From JAKAWQ01 sp035509315 (GTDB lineage Bacteria > Pseudomonadota > Alphaproteobacteria > Acetobacterales > Acetobacteraceae), in NCBI GenBank assembly GCA_035509315.1, contig DATJLS010000022.1, positions 27,058 to 91,057 on the forward strand: 64,000 nucleotides of DNA, given 5' to 3'. A model generated the notes under the pieces. It saw only the letters and a list, made by a program, of their open reading frames with translations, was not told where the DNA came from and ran no database searches. Made by a program: the position numbers and the translations under genes. Below are positions 16,898-25,723 of the stretch, in pieces. Position 1 is the first letter of the stretch. Each line of letters begins with the position of its first letter.

Positions 16898-18499
16898 ATG
16901 CTGAACAATGAGATCATCTCGGCCCTGCTCGCCGACGACGGCTTCATCAAGGGTCTCGGCGGCAGGCTTGGGACCATCGCCAAGGCCGACACGATTGCCC
17001 AAGGCACGGGGTTGCTCTGGTTCGACCTGCGGCCGGTGGTGCAGCTTCTCTATCCGTTCCAGGAATTGATTCCTGAGATCAGCCGGCTTCCGCGCGTTTC
17101 GGCCGATGGCGGCAATGCCTTTCACTGGAAGCGCATCACCGCGATCAATCCGGGGGCGATCGCGCTTGGCGTGAGCGAAGGCAATCGCGGTGGGCGGATC
17201 GCGATTACCGAGGAGGATCAGCAAGCGAGCTACAAGACGCTCGGGCTCGAAAGCTCGGTCACGTTCGAGGCGCGGCTGGGCGCGGAGAATTTGACGCCGG
17301 ACGCGCTCGGGGTTGCGGTGCAATCGACGCTGCGCAGCGTGATGATCGGCGAGGAGCAGGCGCTGATCCTGGGCAATGCGAGCACGCCACTCGGCACCAC
17401 GCCGACGCCGACGCTCGCGGCTGGGGGAACCACCGGGAGCTGGGCGGCCGGCACTGCCTTCGTGGCGTGCGTGGCACTCTCGGGCTATGGCTGGCTCAAT
17501 ACCACATCCTGGAACAGCGCCACCGCGACGGGGGGCGTGCCGGGCCAGATCACCAAGACCAATGCCGATGGCTCGGTCGATAGTTTCGGTAGCGGATCGG
17601 CAAGGCCGAGCGCAGCGGCGAGCGTGACGGTGAGCGCCAACCAGGTGGTGACGGCGACGGTTGCGCCGGTGCCGGGAGCGGCGGCCTATGCCTGGTTTGC
17701 CGGGACGGCCAGCACCTCTCTCTTTTTCCGCGGCATCAGCACCTCGAACCAGGCGGTGATTGGCGGGCCCGGTGCGGGCACGAACCAGCCCCTGACATCG
17801 CTTCAGACGAACGGGGTCTTCCAGGACAACTCGACGAATCTTTTGCTGCCGGACGGCGTGCTCTCACAGATTTTCGGCAGCGTGTTCGGCGCCGCGCCGG
17901 GCACGGCGATGGCAACCAACCCGAATCTGCCGAGCAATGTTTCGCTGAGCGGCGGCGGTTCCCTGATCTACACGGCGCCGGCGGGCAATGGCGGACTGAC
18001 CATTTCAGGAACGAACATCGCCGAGTTCGATGCCGTGCTGCGCGCGGCCTATGACCAATACAAGCTCGGGTTCGACCGTATTCTGATGTCCGCGACCGAT
18101 ATTCAGAACTTCATGGGGACGATGCTAGGGCAGAATGCAGCGGCGGCGTTCCGTATTCTCTTCGATGCGGATGCCGAGACCGGACGGATCGTCGCCGGGC
18201 GGCGGGTGACCAGCTATCTCAACAAATGGTTTGGCAATACACTCGATATCGAAGTGCATCCGTTCCTGCCGCCGGGGACGATTCTGTTCTGGTCCGATCG
18301 CACACCGTATGAACTGGCAGGCGTGCCAAACCTGCTCGAGGCGCATGTGCGGCAGGATTATTACCAGATCCAGTGGCCGTTCCAGAGCCGGCGCTACGAA
18401 TACGGCGTTTATTGCGACGAGGTGTTCGCCTGCTATTTCACGCCGGCCTTCGCGGCGATCACCAACCTCAATGCGCCTTCCGGTATTGTGAGCCTCTGA
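16898..18499 (+). CDS. Phage major capsid protein with inserted Ig-like segment
   Basis: A 533-residue capsid protein placed between protease and connectors. The N-terminal (LLADDGFIKGLGG, ITEEDQQASYKTLGLESSVT) and C-terminal (NLLEAHVRQDYYQIQWPFQS) parts are capsid-like. Between about 165 and 300 is a Gly/Thr/Ser-rich insertion that includes a beta-sandwich-like run (SVTVSANQVVTATVAPVPG). Such insertions usually form surface domains on the shell. An AAGGAGA site sits eight bases from ATG 16898; ATG 16892 is too close to it. Confidence 0.82.
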   Translation: MLNNEIISALLADDGFIKGLGGRLGTIAKADTIAQGTGLLWFDLRPVVQLLYPFQELIPEISRLPRVSADGGNAFHWKRITAINPGAIALGVSEGNRGGRIAITEEDQQASYKTLGLESSVTFEARLGAENLTPDALGVAVQSTLRSVMIGEEQALILGNASTPLGTTPTPTLAAGGTTGSWAAGTAFVACVALSGYGWLNTTSWNSATATGGVPGQITKTNADGSVDSFGSGSARPSAAASVTVSANQVVTATVAPVPGAAAYAWFAGTASTSLFFRGISTSNQAVIGGPGAGTNQPLTSLQTNGVFQDNSTNLLLPDGVLSQIFGSVFGAAPGTAMATNPNLPSNVSLSGGGSLIYTAPAGNGGLTISGTNIAEFDAVLRAAYDQYKLGFDRILMSATDIQNFMGTMLGQNAAAAFRILFDADAETGRIVAGRRVTSYLNKWFGNTLDIEVHPFLPPGTILFWSDRTPYELAGVPNLLEAHVRQDYYQIQWPFQSRRYEYGVYCDEVFACYFTPAFAAITNLNAPSGIVSL

Positions 18500-18502
18500 G
18501 CC

Positions 18503-18814
18503 ATGCGGGTGCGAGTGCCGGAGGGGGTGACAGCGGTCTCGGCCCGGCAGCAGGAATTCACCCCGGATCGGTTCGGAATCATTACCGTTCCGGACGATCT
18601 CGGGGTGTATCTGCTCGGGCTCCGCGCCGGGTTTGCGGTGGCGGGAGAGCGATCGCCATCGGCGGGAGCGGCGATGCTCTCGGCGGCGGGGAAGCCGACG
18701 GCCGCCGGTCTCGGGCCTTCTCCGCCCGGGCGCGAGGGGGAGGCGGGAAAAGCGCGGAAAGCCGGCGATGCGGAGCGATTTCGGCCCCCGGCTTCCGGCC
18801 AGGGGAAAGCGTGA
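18503..18814 (+). CDS. Small phage head protein, function unknown
   Basis: A 103-residue protein. The first 45 residues (ending VPDDLGVYLLGLRAGF) look folded, while the rest is Gly/Ala/Pro-rich and probably disordered. It lies between capsid and connector and its stop overlaps the next ATG, so a small head or capsid accessory role is likely. I do not recognise a named family. Confidence 0.6.
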   Translation: MRVRVPEGVTAVSARQQEFTPDRFGIITVPDDLGVYLLGLRAGFAVAGERSPSAGAAMLSAAGKPTAAGLGPSPPGREGEAGKARKAGDAERFRPPASGQGKA

Positions 18815-19647
18815 TGGCAGATCCGCGCGATCTCACGAACCTTAGTGCGGTCAAGGCCTTCATTAGCCCGCCGCTGGCGGGAACGAGCGCTTCGGATGCG
18901 GTGCTTGCAATGCTGATTTCCGGCGTGAGCCGGTCGATCGAGGCTTATCTCGGGCGTGAACTGATGGCGCAAAGCCGGACGGAGATGCGCAACGGCACCG
19001 GGCAGACGAGCCTGGTGCTCAGGCATTTCCCGCTGATCGGGGTGGCGAGCGTTGTTATCGATACGAGGCGGATCCCGGCGGCCGGGGTTCCGCCGACGCA
19101 AAGCCGGGACGGCTACACGTTCGACGACCGTTTCCTTTATCTCTCACCGGGAATTGTCGGGTTTCCGCAGCGATTCGTGCGCGGGGCGCAGAATGTGCAG
19201 GTGGTCTATTCGGCGGGCTTCGTTACGCCGGGAATGATTGCCGTGGCAGGGCTGCCGGCATGGGCGCCGAGCACGGAATTCGCGGAGAACGCGGAAGTGG
19301 CGGCGAACGGCCTCGTCTTCACGACGAGCGCCGGCGGGACGAGTGGTGTGGGCGAGCCTGCCTGGCCGGCGCAGCTTGGGGCGAGCGTGGCGGATGGAAG
19401 CGTGACGTGGCAAGCGACGGCCATGGCGGTGGGGTTGTTTCCGGGCGCGCCATTGCTGCCGCAAGGAATTGCGGTGGCGTGCATGCAGCAGGTGGCTCTG
19501 ACGTTCAAACAGCGCACGCGGGTGGGCGACAGCGGGACAGGCGAAGGCCCGCAGCGCGTGAGCTACATGAACCAGGCGCTGCACCCGACGACGCTTGCGA
19601 TGCTCGAACCCTACCGGGATTGGGCGTTTCCGGGGGATGTGTTCTGA
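18814..19647 (+). CDS. Head-tail connector (adaptor) protein with inserted module
   Basis: A 277-residue protein. The start (LTNLSAVKAFISPP, then ISGVSRSIEAYLGREL) and end (QRVSYMNQALHPTTLAMLEPYR) match phage head-tail adaptor proteins of the gp6 type, which stack under the portal. Residues about 148-201 are a foreign-looking insertion that belongs to the recurring module also seen in the sheath and fibre proteins. Both ends overlap neighbouring genes by one to four bases. Confidence 0.65.
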   Translation: MADPRDLTNLSAVKAFISPPLAGTSASDAVLAMLISGVSRSIEAYLGRELMAQSRTEMRNGTGQTSLVLRHFPLIGVASVVIDTRRIPAAGVPPTQSRDGYTFDDRFLYLSPGIVGFPQRFVRGAQNVQVVYSAGFVTPGMIAVAGLPAWAPSTEFAENAEVAANGLVFTTSAGGTSGVGEPAWPAQLGASVADGSVTWQATAMAVGLFPGAPLLPQGIAVACMQQVALTFKQRTRVGDSGTGEGPQRVSYMNQALHPTTLAMLEPYRDWAFPGDVF

Positions 19648-20111
19648 TGGCGCTTGGACGTGAACCCATCTACGCGGCGCTGTTTTCGCAAATCGGCGCG
19701 CTCTTGCTGGCACCGGCAGGCCCGTTCAACTATGCGGGGCGGCGGCCGGTTTCGATGAGCGCGCTTGCTGTCGAGCAATATCCGGCCTTCATCCTGGTGG
19801 AGAAAGGCGAGGAGTACGGCAGGGGCCGGCTCTTCGCGCCGGCCAAGGTGACGCTGCGTGCCGATCTCTTCATCTATTCGCTGCAGGGCGAAGTGCCGGA
19901 CGAGAGCGATGTGAGCATGCTGAATGGGCTTGCCGATGCGGTGGAAGATGCCGTGCAGGCGGCATGCGGGCCAACCGCGCAGAACACGCTGGGCGGACTG
20001 GTGGCCGAGGCATGGATTCTCGGGCGGCAGGTGGTGACGCCGGGTTCCTACGCGCAGCGGCAGTCGGAGCAGGTAATGGCCCTCGCGATAACGCTGCCGC
20101 ACTCCCGATGA
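19647..20111 (+). CDS. Phage neck/tail completion protein
   Basis: A 154-residue protein overlapping the genes on both sides. The central region (RADLFIYSLQGEVPDESDVSMLN) and the closing AEAWILGRQVVTPGSY fit small neck or tail-terminator proteins that act between connector and tail. The family assignment is by position and composition, so it is only approximate. Confidence 0.6.
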   Translation: MALGREPIYAALFSQIGALLLAPAGPFNYAGRRPVSMSALAVEQYPAFILVEKGEEYGRGRLFAPAKVTLRADLFIYSLQGEVPDESDVSMLNGLADAVEDAVQAACGPTAQNTLGGLVAEAWILGRQVVTPGSYAQRQSEQVMALAITLPHSR

Positions 20112-20968
20112 GCTTTGGATCGTTGCCGGTCTGGCTCGATCCGACTTCGTGGGCCGGGCGAAAAATTTCGCCGCCCGTGAGCGAGGATATTGGGACCATT
20201 CAGAGCGCGATCGCGGCGCAACTCACGGAGTTTTTCTCCGACGCCGGGATCGCAATTCCGGTCCATGTCTTCCCGGATTTCGATCTGGACACTTGGTGGG
20301 GCAGCAATGCGATTGCCTTCGTCCTGATCTCCTATCACGGCAGCAGGTTCGGCGCGCCGATGAGCACCGATGCGATGGTGCAGGAGCGTGTCGTCAGCTT
20401 CGATGTGCATGTTGAGGCTCGGCAGACAGCGTGGGCGTTGACGGGGCCCGGGAGCGTCTATGCGCTGATCGATGCGGTAGAGGCCGCGTTGGGCGGGTTC
20501 CGTGCTCCGGGATGCCGCAACGCCTATTTCGTGGAAGAGCGGTTTGGCGAGCGCGACCCCACCGGTCACGTTTGGCTCTATGACATGCGGCTCGAAGTGC
20601 CGACGCTCAAGCTCAAGCAGGAGCCGCAACTTGCGCTCGCCAATCTCGTGAAGGCGCAGGTCTATGTCGCGGCAAGCGCGAGCGCGCGGGGACGGGCGAT
20701 GCAGAGTGGAACGTTCACGTTCGCGAGTGGGACGCTGACGCTGCCCGGTCCGACGCCGATCGTGGTGGGCGCGATCACGTCCGCGGATGGAAGGAGGATT
20801 TTCCAGGAGTTCGCGGACTGGACCGCGGACGGGACGACGGGCGTTGTGACGGCAGTTGCGACGGGAGCCATCGCGCAGAACGCGACGGTGCAGATCGCCT
20901 TTGCCGCCGCCGACACGGTGACGGCGGTTTCGACCGGCGGAAGTTCGCCGACCAATCCAGCAAACTGA
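20108..20968 (+). CDS. Mu gp37-like phage protein with C-terminal beta extension
   Basis: A 286-residue protein. Residues 1-175 resemble the Gp37/DUF1834 group of Mu-like phages (ITFFSD-type beta-alpha segments, LISYHGSRF, RLEVPTLKLK). The final 90 residues are a Thr/Gly/Ala-rich beta segment that looks like an added decoration domain. Position before the sheath fits a tail-terminator role. The ATG overlaps the previous stop (ATGA). Confidence 0.6.
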   Translation: MSFGSLPVWLDPTSWAGRKISPPVSEDIGTIQSAIAAQLTEFFSDAGIAIPVHVFPDFDLDTWWGSNAIAFVLISYHGSRFGAPMSTDAMVQERVVSFDVHVEARQTAWALTGPGSVYALIDAVEAALGGFRAPGCRNAYFVEERFGERDPTGHVWLYDMRLEVPTLKLKQEPQLALANLVKAQVYVAASASARGRAMQSGTFTFASGTLTLPGPTPIVVGAITSADGRRIFQEFADWTADGTTGVVTAVATGAIAQNATVQIAFAAADTVTAVSTGGSSPTNPAN

Positions 20969-21021
20969 GCGGCCGAGAGGCCAAGGGAACGGCCGGCGGC
21001 AACGCCGGACGATGAGAACGC

Positions 21022-22785
21022 ATGCCCGCAAACTTCCTGCATGGGATCGAGGTTACCGAGGTATCGACCGGCCCGGTGCCGGTTTCGGTGGTGAACTCTG
21101 CCGTCATCGGCTTGATCGGCACCGCGCCGCAATGGCTTGTGGCCGCCAATGCGGCCGTGCTGCCGCCGGGGCCGAATACGCCCGTTCTGGTGGGATCGAG
21201 CCGGGCCGCGTCGCAGTTCGGGCCGCTCACGCGCGGCTACACGATCCCCTATGCGCTCTCGGCGATCCAGACGCAGGGCGGCGGCTCCATCATCGTGGTC
21301 AACGTCTTCAATCCGGCGGTCCACCAGACCACGAAGGCGCCCGCAGTGTTCAATCTGCCGGCCACCGGAACACAGGTGGTCAATCTCGGGCAGATGGGCC
21401 TTGTCGGCCCCGGCCTGCCGAACAGCGGCGCGCTCGAGACGACCGTGACGGTTGCTCCGGCCAATGCCCCGCCCAATTGGACCGCGAGCACTCAGGAGAC
21501 CGTGGGCAACCTGATCAAGCCCACCGCCGAGAATGCCGGCGGCTTCATCTTCAAGGCCACAACGGCGGGCGAGACGGGCACGGCCGAGCCGGCGACGTGG
21601 AATCAGACGGTCGGCGGGACGACCACCGATGGCACCGTGACGTGGACCAATGTTGGCGTCAACGGCTACGTCGAGAACACGGACTACACCGTCGATTACG
21701 TGAACGGCTTCGTGTTCGCGAAGGCGGGGGGCGCGATTGCGAACGGCGCGAGCCTCTCCATCGGCTATTCGTTCGCCGACCCTTCGAAGGTGCAGGATGC
21801 CGATATCATCGGCGCCGTCAACAACGGGGTTTTCACAGGGCTACAGGCCCTGCAAACCACGTTTCAGACCATGGGCATCTTCGCGAAGCTGCTCATCGCT
21901 CCGGGCTTCTCGCAGGACGAAGAGACCGCCTCGGCACTCACCACGCTTGCGGGGCAGATCCGGGCCGTGGCGCTGATCGACGCGGCGCCGAACACCTCGG
22001 TTGCGGCGGCGATTGCCAATCGCGGCACCGAGGGGAATGCCTTCGACACGTCGAGCGGCCGTGTTGTCCTGTGCTTTCCGCAGGAGATGTTTTTCGACAC
22101 GGGCATCGCGCCGACCGGGAACACGATCAACAACCAGGGGATCGCGGTCAACACGCCCTTCAACGCGAACGCCGACAGTCCGTTTTCGCAGTGGGTTGCC
22201 GGTGTCACCGCGGCGCAGGACATCGCCAACGGCTATTGGTTCAGCCCGAGCAACGTGCAGATCCAAGGGATCGTCGGCCCCGACATCTCCATGTATTCCA
22301 GCGCCTTCGATCCGAACAGCGACACGAACACCCTGAATGCTGCGGGCATTCTGACCGTGTTCAACGGGTTCGGAACAGGCTTGCGGACCTGGGGCAACCG
22401 GCTCGCTTCCTTCCCGACCGCGACCGATCCGACCACGTTCATCCCGGTTCGGCGGACGATGGACGTGGTCGAGCAGAGCGTGCAACTCGCGATGCTGCAA
22501 TTCCTCGATCAGCCGATCTCGAACGGGTTGATCAATTCCATCCTGCAAACCGTCAACGGCTTCCTGGCAACGCTGGTGCAGCGCGGCGCGCTGATCGGCG
22601 GGACGTGCAGCTACAACCCGGCGGAAAACGCAGTGACGCAGCTCGTGGCGGGGCAACTCACCTTCGATATCTCCCTTCTGCCGCCGCCGCCAGCCGAAGA
22701 GATCAACTTCAACGTTTCGGTCAACACCGCGCTGCTCAGCACGCTCGGGCCGGTGAGCGCCACGACGCAGACGGCAACGAATTAA
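21022..22785 (+). CDS. Contractile tail sheath protein
   Basis: A 587-residue sheath subunit. The family's N-terminus (FLHGIEVTEVSTGPVPV, VIGLIGTAP) and C-terminal domain (RRTMDVVEQSVQLAMLQFLD, NSILQTVNGFLATLVQRGAL) are clear. Residues about 150-212 are a copy of the recurring module, inserted between the two sheath domains where sheath proteins often carry surface extras. It indicates a contractile tail and is followed by the tube gene after 14 bp. Confidence 0.9.
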   Translation: MPANFLHGIEVTEVSTGPVPVSVVNSAVIGLIGTAPQWLVAANAAVLPPGPNTPVLVGSSRAASQFGPLTRGYTIPYALSAIQTQGGGSIIVVNVFNPAVHQTTKAPAVFNLPATGTQVVNLGQMGLVGPGLPNSGALETTVTVAPANAPPNWTASTQETVGNLIKPTAENAGGFIFKATTAGETGTAEPATWNQTVGGTTTDGTVTWTNVGVNGYVENTDYTVDYVNGFVFAKAGGAIANGASLSIGYSFADPSKVQDADIIGAVNNGVFTGLQALQTTFQTMGIFAKLLIAPGFSQDEETASALTTLAGQIRAVALIDAAPNTSVAAAIANRGTEGNAFDTSSGRVVLCFPQEMFFDTGIAPTGNTINNQGIAVNTPFNANADSPFSQWVAGVTAAQDIANGYWFSPSNVQIQGIVGPDISMYSSAFDPNSDTNTLNAAGILTVFNGFGTGLRTWGNRLASFPTATDPTTFIPVRRTMDVVEQSVQLAMLQFLDQPISNGLINSILQTVNGFLATLVQRGALIGGTCSYNPAENAVTQLVAGQLTFDISLLPPPPAEEINFNVSVNTALLSTLGPVSATTQTATN

Positions 22786-22799
22786 GGGGGTAGCAGGTC

Positions 22800-23321
22800 A
22801 TGGCGAGCCTGGTGATCAACAGTCTTTCGAACGCAAATATATATCTTAACGGCAATAATCTTCTCGGCCGTGCTGCCGAATTCACGGTGCCGCAACCCAA
22901 GCGCGTCATGCAGGATTATAAAGGGCTTGGGATGGTGGCGCGGCTTGAAGTGCCGGCCGGCTGGGACAAGCTGGAAGCCGAAATCACCTGGTCCAGCTTC
23001 GATCAGACGACCATCGGCTTGCTCATGAGTTCGACCGGGATGCAGCAATTCTCGGCGTTGGGTGACTTGCAGGTGTTGAGTGCCGCTGGCGAAACGAGCG
23101 AGCTGCCGGTGATCTACAATGTGACGGGGTTGGCAAAGGATCCCGGCGCGATACCGTTCAAGGCACAGGAGAATATTTCGTTCAAGACCGCGATCACGGT
23201 CTATCACGTCGATCTCAGCGTAGGCGGTATTCAGGTCTATCTCTTCGATGTGTTTTCCAATCAGTTCATCGTGGGCGGTGTCGATCAGCTCGCTTCGTTC
23301 CGGGCAAATATCGGCGGTTAG
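22800..23321 (+). CDS. Tail tube protein, P2 FII-like
   Basis: A 173-residue tube subunit, the usual size. It opens with INSLSNANIYLNGNNLLGRAAEFTVPQ, here shortened to its ends INSLSNAN and EFTVPQPK, and closes with the tube-type strand EFS-like FKTAITVYHVDLSVGG. It follows the sheath in the standard P2 order. In many phages the chaperone gene comes next, but a lysis cassette intervenes here. Confidence 0.88.
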   Translation: MASLVINSLSNANIYLNGNNLLGRAAEFTVPQPKRVMQDYKGLGMVARLEVPAGWDKLEAEITWSSFDQTTIGLLMSSTGMQQFSALGDLQVLSAAGETSELPVIYNVTGLAKDPGAIPFKAQENISFKTAITVYHVDLSVGGIQVYLFDVFSNQFIVGGVDQLASFRANIGG

Positions 23322-23323
23322 AC

Positions 23324-23536
23324 ATGAACCCGACGGAACAGGAACGACTGGCGGCGCTGGAGGCGCAGATGCAGCAGGTGCATGAAGATATCGCTGCGAT
23401 CCGGGTGGCAACCGAGAGGCTTCTGAGCATCGCCCACATGGGGCGCGGCGCGCTCTGGCTTGCACTGCATGTCGGTGCGGCGCTCGGCATCCTGGCAAGC
23501 GCCTATGAGGCAGTGCGCGTGGCTGGCAAAAATTGA
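23324..23536 (+). CDS. Small membrane protein, candidate holin component
   Basis: A 70-residue protein. The first 40 residues are a charged coiled coil (EQERLAALEAQMQQVHEDIA); one membrane span follows (GALWLALHVGAALGILASAY). The coiled-coil-plus-span form and the position just before the endolysin suggest a holin or haemolysin XhlA-type lysis protein. Confidence 0.6.
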   Translation: MNPTEQERLAALEAQMQQVHEDIAAIRVATERLLSIAHMGRGALWLALHVGAALGILASAYEAVRVAGKN

Positions 23537-23582
23537 TGTCCGGACATTGCAGCGTATCGGCGTTGCCGGAGGAGGCCGGGCC

Positions 23583-24119
23583 ATGACGGTGAGTTCGACT
23601 CCCTTTGAAACAGCTTTCAACTGGGTGGTCGGGGTCGAAGGAGATTACACGAATGATCCCGGCGATCCCGGCAATTGGACAGGGGGCGCGGTCGGGTCCG
23701 GGCAGTGCAATGGCACGAAGTATGGAATCAGTGCCGCTTCCTATCCCACGCTCGACATTGCGAACCTGACGGAAGCCGAAGCGGAGGCGATCTATCAGCG
23801 CGATTACTGGACGCCGATCCAGGGGGATTCGCTGCCGCAGGCTTTGGCGCTGGTTATCTTCGATGCCGCGGTGAACTCGGGCGTGTCGCAATCGGTGCAG
23901 TGGCTTCAGGTGGTCATTGGCGCGACGACAGACGGCAATCTCGGGCCGGAAACGCTGGCGGCGATGAATGGCTGGACGGGCGGGGCGGATTCGCTCTGCT
24001 CGGAAGTGCTGGCGCAGAGGATCGCCGCGCTCGGGGATGATTCCAATTGGAATACGTTCGGCCTGGGGTGGTCGCGGCGTTGTGCCGCGCTCGCATTCCA
24101 GGCGGCGACGTTGCTGTAG
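23583..24119 (+). CDS. Endolysin, glycoside hydrolase 108 type
   Basis: A 178-residue muramidase. The catalytic Glu lies in VVGVEGDYTNDPGD, followed by GTKYGIS, then ITFAEAIYQRDYW-type sequence AEAIYQRDYWTPI and a helical C-terminal segment with LGWSRR. This is the standard GH108 layout for cleaving peptidoglycan glycan strands at lysis. No signal peptide is seen, so a holin is needed for release. ATG 23583 has GGAGGAGG upstream. Confidence 0.88.
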   Translation: MTVSSTPFETAFNWVVGVEGDYTNDPGDPGNWTGGAVGSGQCNGTKYGISAASYPTLDIANLTEAEAEAIYQRDYWTPIQGDSLPQALALVIFDAAVNSGVSQSVQWLQVVIGATTDGNLGPETLAAMNGWTGGADSLCSEVLAQRIAALGDDSNWNTFGLGWSRRCAALAFQAATLL

Positions 24120-24129
24120 GAGAAAATTC

Positions 24130-24405
24130 GTGGACAGGACTCCGAAGTTCTTCAAGACGCCGCTCAATCAGGCGGCGCTCGCGGGGATGGTGGGCACCGC
24201 GGCTGCGGTGCTGGGCGGGCAGATGACGTGGCAGGCGGCCGTGCCCGTGGTGGTGGGCGGCGTGGTGGCGTTGATCGTTCCCGACAACAGCGTGGCGAAG
24301 GAGGATGTGGAGGCGCTGGTGACGGACGCGATCAAGGTCGCGACCGATCTCACCAACACGCCGAAGCAGGGCCCGACTGCGCCCGTTCCGAACAAGTCCG
24401 TCTAA
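24130..24405 (+). CDS. Small membrane protein, second candidate holin
   Basis: A 91-residue protein starting at GTG 24130 with an AGGAG site. It has two hydrophobic spans (AALAGMVGTAAAVLGGQ and AAVPVVVGGVVALIVP) joined by a short turn, then a charged helix with Pro-rich end. Two-span small proteins beside an endolysin are commonly holins. Confidence 0.62.
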   Translation: MDRTPKFFKTPLNQAALAGMVGTAAAVLGGQMTWQAAVPVVVGGVVALIVPDNSVAKEDVEALVTDAIKVATDLTNTPKQGPTAPVPNKSV

Positions 24406-24420
24406 GACTCAGGAGCATTC

Positions 24421-24927
24421 ATGGTGAAGTTCGCAGTGGCCGCCCTTGTGGGCGGCCTTTTTCTTGCCGGCTGCGCGCAGCAGGCGCCGCAGCCTGTTGT
24501 GAGCCTGGCCGGCGCGCAGGCCGAGGCATCGGCGATCCTGGCCGCGTTGCAGGCTGGCGCCGCGGTTTTCACCACGACCTCGACCACGACGTCTTCCGAG
24601 GCGCAGGCGGTCGAGAACGTGCTGGCGACGGCCGAGGCCGCGGTGAGCGCCTTCGTGGCGGCGCCGGCGAATGAGAGTCCGGCCCAGCTTGCGGAGACCG
24701 CAAGCGAGGACATTACGGCCGTTCTGGCGGCTCTGCCGATCGATCCAACGACCAAGACGGCGATCGATACCGGCCTCGCGGTGATTGACGCTCTGGTGGC
24801 GGAATCCGCGTCCGTGCCAAGTTCGGCCGCGCCGGCCGGTGCCCTTTCGCTCGCGGTGACGGAGCCCGAGAAGCTGGCGCCTCCTGTGCCGATCCCGGCG
24901 CCGCACGTTCTGCCCCCGAGGGTTTGA
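24421..24927 (+). CDS. Lipoprotein of the lysis cassette (Rz1-like candidate)
   Basis: A 168-residue lipoprotein. The signal peptide ends in the lipobox LAGC, so the mature Cys19 should be lipid-anchored. The mature part is Ala-rich helical and ends in a Pro-rich tail. Outer-membrane lipoproteins next to holin and endolysin genes often serve as spanins, but this one is longer than usual Rz1 proteins and lacks an Rz partner with which it overlaps. An AGGAG site precedes the start. Confidence 0.65.
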   Translation: MVKFAVAALVGGLFLAGCAQQAPQPVVSLAGAQAEASAILAALQAGAAVFTTTSTTTSSEAQAVENVLATAEAAVSAFVAAPANESPAQLAETASEDITAVLAALPIDPTTKTAIDTGLAVIDALVAESASVPSSAAPAGALSLAVTEPEKLAPPVPIPAPHVLPPRV

Positions 24928-24931
24928 AGGG

Positions 24932-25723
24932 ATGGTGGATCATTCGGGGATGAAGCTCGGCAAGCGGGCCGCCAGGCCGTTTGCCGGGCTCCGGCCGTTC
25001 GGGCGCTATCTGCGGCTGGAGACGGCCAAGGTGCCGCCGCCCGTGCCGGCCTCGTGCGACCGGAGCAGGCTCGTCGAGAGTTGGCCGGTGCTCGAGAACG
25101 ACAGCATCGGCGACTGCACCATTGCGGCGGTCGGCCATGCCGTGCAGCTCTGGACCGCGGCTTCCGGCCGCATGCGCGTGATGAGCGATAAAGAGGCCGT
25201 CACCGGATATGAGGCGTTCGGCTATCGGCCGGGCGACGCGGGCACGGATCGCGGCGCGCTTGCAACCGAGGTGCTCGCGCGATGGAGCGGGACGGGCTTC
25301 GCATGCGGTGGAGCGAACGACGTGCTCGCCGGTTTCTGCGCAATCGATCCCGAGACCGAGGCCGAGGTGCGCGCGGGCGTGGCGTGGCTCGGCGTCGTTT
25401 ATGCCGGGTTCGATCTGCCGATCGCGGCGCAGACCATGGAGGTGTGGGATGTGCCGGCCGGCCAGGCGTTTTCGGGCGAGTACGCGGTGGGGAGCTGGGG
25501 CGGCCATGCCGTGCCGATCGTCGGCTATGGGCCTGCGGGCGTGGTGTGCGTCACCTGGGGTGCGCTGAAGCGGATCACCTGGCGGTTCTGGGATGCCTAT
25601 GCCGATGAGGCTTATGGGCTTCTGAGCCGGGATTTCGTGGGCGGTGCTGCCAGCGCCGCGCAGGTGGATTGGGAGCGGCTCGAGGCGGACATGGATGATC
25701 TGAAGGCGGAGGTGGGGGCGTGA
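24932..25723 (+). CDS. Papain-like (C1-fold) cysteine peptidase homologue
   Basis: A 263-residue protein with the landmarks of a papain fold: the Cys in NDSIGDCTIAAVGHAV after an ENDSIGDC lead-in, the catalytic-type His in SWGGHAVPIVGYG, and VCVTWGALKRITW where the third residue (Asn/Trp) normally sits. No signal peptide is visible. It sits between the lysis lipoprotein and the tail chaperone. It could cleave host protein or cell wall peptides, or be a catalytically dead binding protein; the dyad looks intact. Confidence 0.6.
   Translation: MVDHSGMKLGKRAARPFAGLRPFGRYLRLETAKVPPPVPASCDRSRLVESWPVLENDSIGDCTIAAVGHAVQLWTAASGRMRVMSDKEAVTGYEAFGYRPGDAGTDRGALATEVLARWSGTGFACGGANDVLAGFCAIDPETEAEVRAGVAWLGVVYAGFDLPIAAQTMEVWDVPAGQAFSGEYAVGSWGGHAVPIVGYGPAGVVCVTWGALKRITWRFWDAYADEAYGLLSRDFVGGAASAAQVDWERLEADMDDLKAEVGA

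Noticed and set aside
21012..22793. Alternative plus-strand frame overlapping the sheath gene
   Set aside because: The Arg/His/Gly-rich product lacks sheath features; the other frame matches the sheath family from end to end.
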